From Sapria himalayana (lineage: Eukaryota > Streptophyta > Magnoliopsida > Malpighiales > Rafflesiaceae), in contig JAREIK010002986.1 of the NCBI GenBank assembly GCA_029783825.1, positions 69,218-133,217 on the forward strand: a DNA stretch of 64,000 bases, in the 5' to 3' direction. The notes under the pieces are model-generated. The model was not told the DNA's origin. It made no database searches and saw only the letters and a list, made by a program, of their open reading frames with translations. The position numbers were made by a program, and so were the translations under genes. This document shows, one piece after another, positions 63,868 through 64,000 of this stretch. Position 1 is the first letter of the stretch; every line of letters starts with the position of its first letter.

Positions 63868-64000
63868 AGCTAGGAAAAGATCCATTGCTAAATTAGCAAG
63901 GGAAAAATTCATTGCTAAATTAGCAAGGGAAAAATCCCTTGCTAAATTAGCTAGGTAAAATCCCTTGCTAAATTAGAAAGAGAAAATTTCCCTAGCTAAT
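63868..64000. repeat. Subterminal repeats TTAGCAAGGGAAA of element 3, cut by the window end
   Basis: Units of about 25-27 bp (TTAGCAAGGGAAAAATCCCTTGCTAA is nearly self-complementary) occur five times before the window ends. They share TTAGC(A/T)AGGGAAA and TTGCTAAA with the 50-bp units at 16005-16670. From 63640 to 63867 I see only AT-rich sequence. Confidence 0.75.

Larger units (their letters stand above)
59376..64000 (+). mobile_element. Right-hand transposon-derived region, element 3 (runs off the window)
   Basis: The GATA array stops near 59375 and does not return before the window ends. The region begins with a decayed BED zinc finger. It contains two exon-like stretches (61383-61543, 62719-62868), a module shared with element 1 (63475-63640), and a terminal array of TTAGCAAGGGAAA repeats related to the element 2 subterminal repeat. 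It may be one CACTA-like element with nested hAT debris, or several pieces. No left CACTA terminus is seen at 59376. Stretches 59660-61020 and 61560-62700 show AT-rich or mixed sequence without a recognisable gene. Confidence 0.5.

Overview
The window looks like nuclear repeat DNA from a flowering plant. The evidence is a plant-type L1 LINE (DUF4283-like ORF1 domain, CCHC knuckle, ORF2 with a plant-style RNase H), CACTA (En/Spm)-like transposon ends, and a BED-finger remnant of the plant hAT type. I found no intact host gene, tRNA, rRNA or CRISPR array. The species cannot be named from the sequence.

About 43 kb of the 64 kb is one degenerate GATA/GACA tetranucleotide satellite. It lies in four blocks (1-3357, 6973-11724, 16861-36270, 43852-59375), all with GATA on the + strand. 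The - strand reads (CTAT)n, i.e. endless Leu-Ser-Ile-Tyr without stops, so the many long minus-strand ORFs there are artefacts of composition. The array has internal order: about 0.96-1.0 kb tandem duplications at 0.45-2.3 and 21.9-23.9 kb, about 2.2 kb duplications at 7.3-11.7 and 48.5-52.9 kb, and a family of modules recurring at 28.8-35 and 44-45.6 kb.

The array is interrupted by three insertions and is bounded on the right by a fourth non-array region. (1) 3358-6972 is a non-autonomous CACTA-like element with perfect 13-bp terminal inverted repeats and GGTCGGTAA-type subterminal repeats. (2) About 11725-16860 is a one-ended CACTA element. Its right end is the classical terminus TTTTCTTATAGTG, preceded by a ~50-bp minisatellite, but no left terminus is visible. 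(3) 36271-43833 is a nearly full-length but dead LINE flanked by an 18-bp target-site duplication. It has ORF1 and ORF2 (endonuclease, reverse transcriptase, zf-RVT, RNase H), many frameshifts and stops, and substituted catalytic residues. A 1.7-kb tail after ORF2 contains exon-like pieces and may be captured host sequence. (4) 59376-64000 starts with a decayed BED zinc finger and ends in subterminal repeats related to those of element 2. It shares a ~150-bp module with element 1 and runs off the window.

Nothing here works as a pathway. The biological interest is the tetranucleotide satellite itself (length, polarity, higher-order structure, density of WGATAR-type sites) and the transposons nested in it. 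Positions, alignments and offsets were read by eye and should be treated as approximate where so marked.
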